The notes beneath the pieces were generated by a model, which worked only from the letters and a program-made list of their open reading frames with translations, searched no databases and was not told where the DNA came from. The translations under genes were made by a program, and so were the position numbers. Shown piece after piece: positions 24,579 through 25,698 of a stretch of DNA of 25,698 nucleotides. The stretch's first letter is position 1; every line of letters starts with the position of its first letter. This DNA comes from JAVBKU01 sp031553875 (GTDB lineage Bacteria > Bacteroidota > Bacteroidia > Bacteroidales > Rikenellaceae), in assembly GCA_031553875.1 (NCBI GenBank), contig JAVBKU010000027.1:1-25698 (forward strand), read 5' to 3'.

Positions 24579-24654
24579 AAAAGTTAAATCCCCGGCAATA
24601 AAAACGTCTATGTGGGCGATTTTATGCAAAAAAGTTCAACGAAATTTAACTTTT
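24579..24654. promoter_or_regulatory. Divergent ECF promoter candidate with mirrored ATTTAACTTTT
   Basis: The 11-nt ATTTAACTTTT occurs on the + strand at 24644-24654 and on the - strand at 24589-24579, each facing the gene it would serve. A related GTTGAACTTTT lies on the - strand at about 24630-24640. AAC-containing -35 boxes are usual for ECF sigma factors. The spacing would place the - strand start just before the sigma ATG at 24546. A role as shared, self-regulated promoters is inferred. Confidence 0.45.
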
Positions 24655-24725
24655 CACTCTTGGGCGGGTCATAGAAACAAACGGTTACATTTAATTTTTA
24701 GTTTAATACTTTAAAAATCTAAACC

Positions 24726-25193
24726 ATGAAAACACGTATTTTATTGACCGCAATCGCATCATGTATGTTCACAGCGCTTATGGCGCAGACCCCCGCTCCG
24801 GCAGCCGACGCAGCCCAGGAAAAACCCAAAACGCCCATGACAGCCGAAGAAAAGGCTACAAAAAGGGTGGATGGCATGAAGGAAAACCTCGCCCTCGACT
24901 CCAAGCAGGAGAGGAAGATGTATAACGTGATGCTCACCTATTACCAAAAGATGGACGCCATCATGGAACAGCGCAAGGCCCTCGAAGCTAAGACAATAAG
25001 CACGCAGAACGACCGTGAAGAGGGTGTGTCTTCTATCCTGACCGAGGAACAGAAGGCCAAGTACGATGAAATGCAGGCCAAGATCAACGCCCGCAAGGGA
25101 AGGCAGGGAGGCGCACGCCAGGGTGATATGGGTCCCGGCGGCCGAGGCCCGGCAGTTCCCTCTTCGAGGCCGGCTCCCGCACCTGCAAAATAA
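24726..25193 (+). CDS. Secreted LTxxQ-type small protein (DUF4890-like)
   Basis: A 155-residue protein with a signal peptide (residues 1-20, cleavage MA|QT). The mature part has an Ala/Pro segment, then a helical region (about 40-122) with MTAEEKATKRVDGMKENLAL and LTEEQKAKYDEMQAKI (105-120), the pattern of Bacteroidetes LTEEQ/DUF4890-type periplasmic proteins. The C-terminal 32 residues are a Gly/Arg/Pro-rich tail (GRQGGARQGD onward) ending APAPAK, probably disordered. It is transcribed divergently from the ECF sigma gene, and both share a mirrored sequence in their promoter region. It stands alone, with a terminator after it. Confidence 0.8.
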   Translation: MKTRILLTAIASCMFTALMAQTPAPAADAAQEKPKTPMTAEEKATKRVDGMKENLALDSKQERKMYNVMLTYYQKMDAIMEQRKALEAKTISTQNDREEGVSSILTEEQKAKYDEMQAKINARKGRQGGARQGDMGPGGRGPAVPSSRPAPAPAK

Positions 25194-25228
25194 TTGACGA
25201 GAAGTCTTAGGTAAGGTTATGTAAAAGG

Positions 25229-25259
25229 AGGCCCCCGCCATCGTGGCGGGGGCCTTTTT
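25229..25259 (+). terminator. Terminator after the LTxxQ protein gene
   Basis: AGGCCCCCGCC (25229-25239) pairs with GGCGGGGGCCT (25245-25255) around ATCGT, with a run of five T residues (25255-25259). It is a classic intrinsic terminator 35 nt after the stop. On the - strand it is followed by CCTTTTAC, so it might also stop transcription coming out of repeat copy B. Confidence 0.93.
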
Positions 25260-25292
25260 GTTGGATTGAATTCTTTCTTCGCACCTTTTATA

Positions 25293-25309
25293 AAGCGCCT
25301 CAGGCGCTT
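25293..25309. repeat. Short palindrome at the end of repeat copy B
   Basis: AAGCGCC-TCA-GGCGCTT has a 7-bp stem, followed by GTTT. It holds the same place beside copy B as GATACTC/GAGTATC does beside copy A, and its form matches AAGCGTC-GAA-GACGCTT at 22376. Confidence 0.6.
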
Positions 25310-25313
25310 GTTT

Positions 25314-25697
25314 CTCCGCCAATTGGGGATATTCACGCCCGGACAGGGGTCGAGGGAATCCGTTAAAAAACGACGCTGTGTCTAACGACTGTTAGCGGGG
25401 GCGAAGATCCTGCTAAAAAGTAGGAGTTCGACGTTTTAGGATGTACGAAGACCCCTGTCAGTGAATATCCGCAGGCGGCACTTTTAGGGTGCCTTTTGTG
25501 TGCACGAAAAGTATAAAGAGAAATATTTGCAGTAGTTTATTTGTCTTCTGTCCTCTACTTTTGGCATTGCCCCAAAAGTAGGCAAAAGGTCTAGCCGCGT
25601 CTTCTGCCGGGGTCTCTTCCGGGAGCTTCCCTCGTTACACGATAACTGAGGGTGATCTCCCTCACGAGACCTATTTCCGGCAGAAGCCCGAAGCGGC
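25314..25697 (-). repeat. Long structured repeat, copy B (may continue past the window)
   Basis: Reverse-complement copy of 22442-22831. The long-range helix is better formed than in copy A: GGATATTCAC (25327-25336) with GTGAATATCC (25461-25470), then GACAGGGGTC (25342-25351) with GACCCCTGTC (25450-25459). The loop hairpin CTACTTTTGG/CCAAAAGTAG is at 25555-25564 with 25572-25581. The four-way junction is at 25601-25686. Homology reaches the last bases of the window, so the true outer end cannot be seen. It covers nearly all of the gene-free stretch from 25260 to the end. Confidence 0.9.
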
Positions 25698-25698
25698 G

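Noticed and set aside
22333..25698. CRISPR array or phage attachment site in the repeat region
   Set aside because: There are only two long inverted copies, with no regular short direct repeats and spacers, no cas gene, and no integrase or tRNA gene nearby.

Overview
The window is a stretch of a Bacteroidetes chromosome, most likely order Bacteroidales. The evidence is the gene order tRNA-Tyr, tRNA-Gly, tuf, tRNA-Trp, secE, nusG, rplKAJL, rpoB, rpoC; two promoters of the Bacteroidetes type (TTTG, a spacer of about 19 nt, then TAnnTTTG); the lack of strong Shine-Dalgarno sequences; and small secreted LTxxQ-type proteins beside an ECF sigma factor. A Rikenellaceae/Alistipes-like source is possible, but the sequence does not prove a genus.

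Bases 1-13160 are the conserved translation/transcription block on the + strand. It holds the 3' end of a tRNA (probably Tyr), tRNA-Gly(TCC), EF-Tu, tRNA-Trp(CCA), SecE, NusG, ribosomal proteins L11, L1, L10 and L7/L12, and the RNA polymerase beta and beta' subunits. Strong hairpins lie after tuf, between rplL and rpoB, between rpoB and rpoC, and after rpoC. A gene-free stretch with four consecutive hairpins separates rpoC from the next, convergent operon.

Bases 13360-16940 carry a - strand operon transcribed as lytM-like, then dxr, then rseP. It encodes a membrane-anchored LytM/M23-fold protein whose metal-site residues look lost, the DXP reductoisomerase of isoprenoid synthesis, and the site-2 intramembrane protease. 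A near-consensus promoter fixes the start of the first gene. A second, divergent promoter drives a + strand group (17061-21064): a sugar nucleotidyltransferase, an aldose 1-epimerase, a sodium/solute symporter and a small two-helix membrane protein. This looks like a sugar uptake and handling locus. A perfect 50-bp palindrome and a terminator follow. Next comes an extended SDR of the UDP-glucuronate decarboxylase type in which catalytic positions, including the YxxxK tyrosine, are substituted.

Bases 22340-25698 are the accessory part. Two copies of a roughly 390-bp non-coding repeat lie in inverted orientation (22442-22831 on +, 25314-25697 on -). Between them is a small envelope-stress-like module: ECF sigma factor, putative one-helix anti-sigma protein and two secreted LTxxQ/Spy-like proteins. 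The repeat can fold into several conserved helices, including a four-way junction and a hairpin with two compensatory base-pair changes between the copies. It is the best candidate here for something undescribed: a structured RNA family or a folded mobile repeat.
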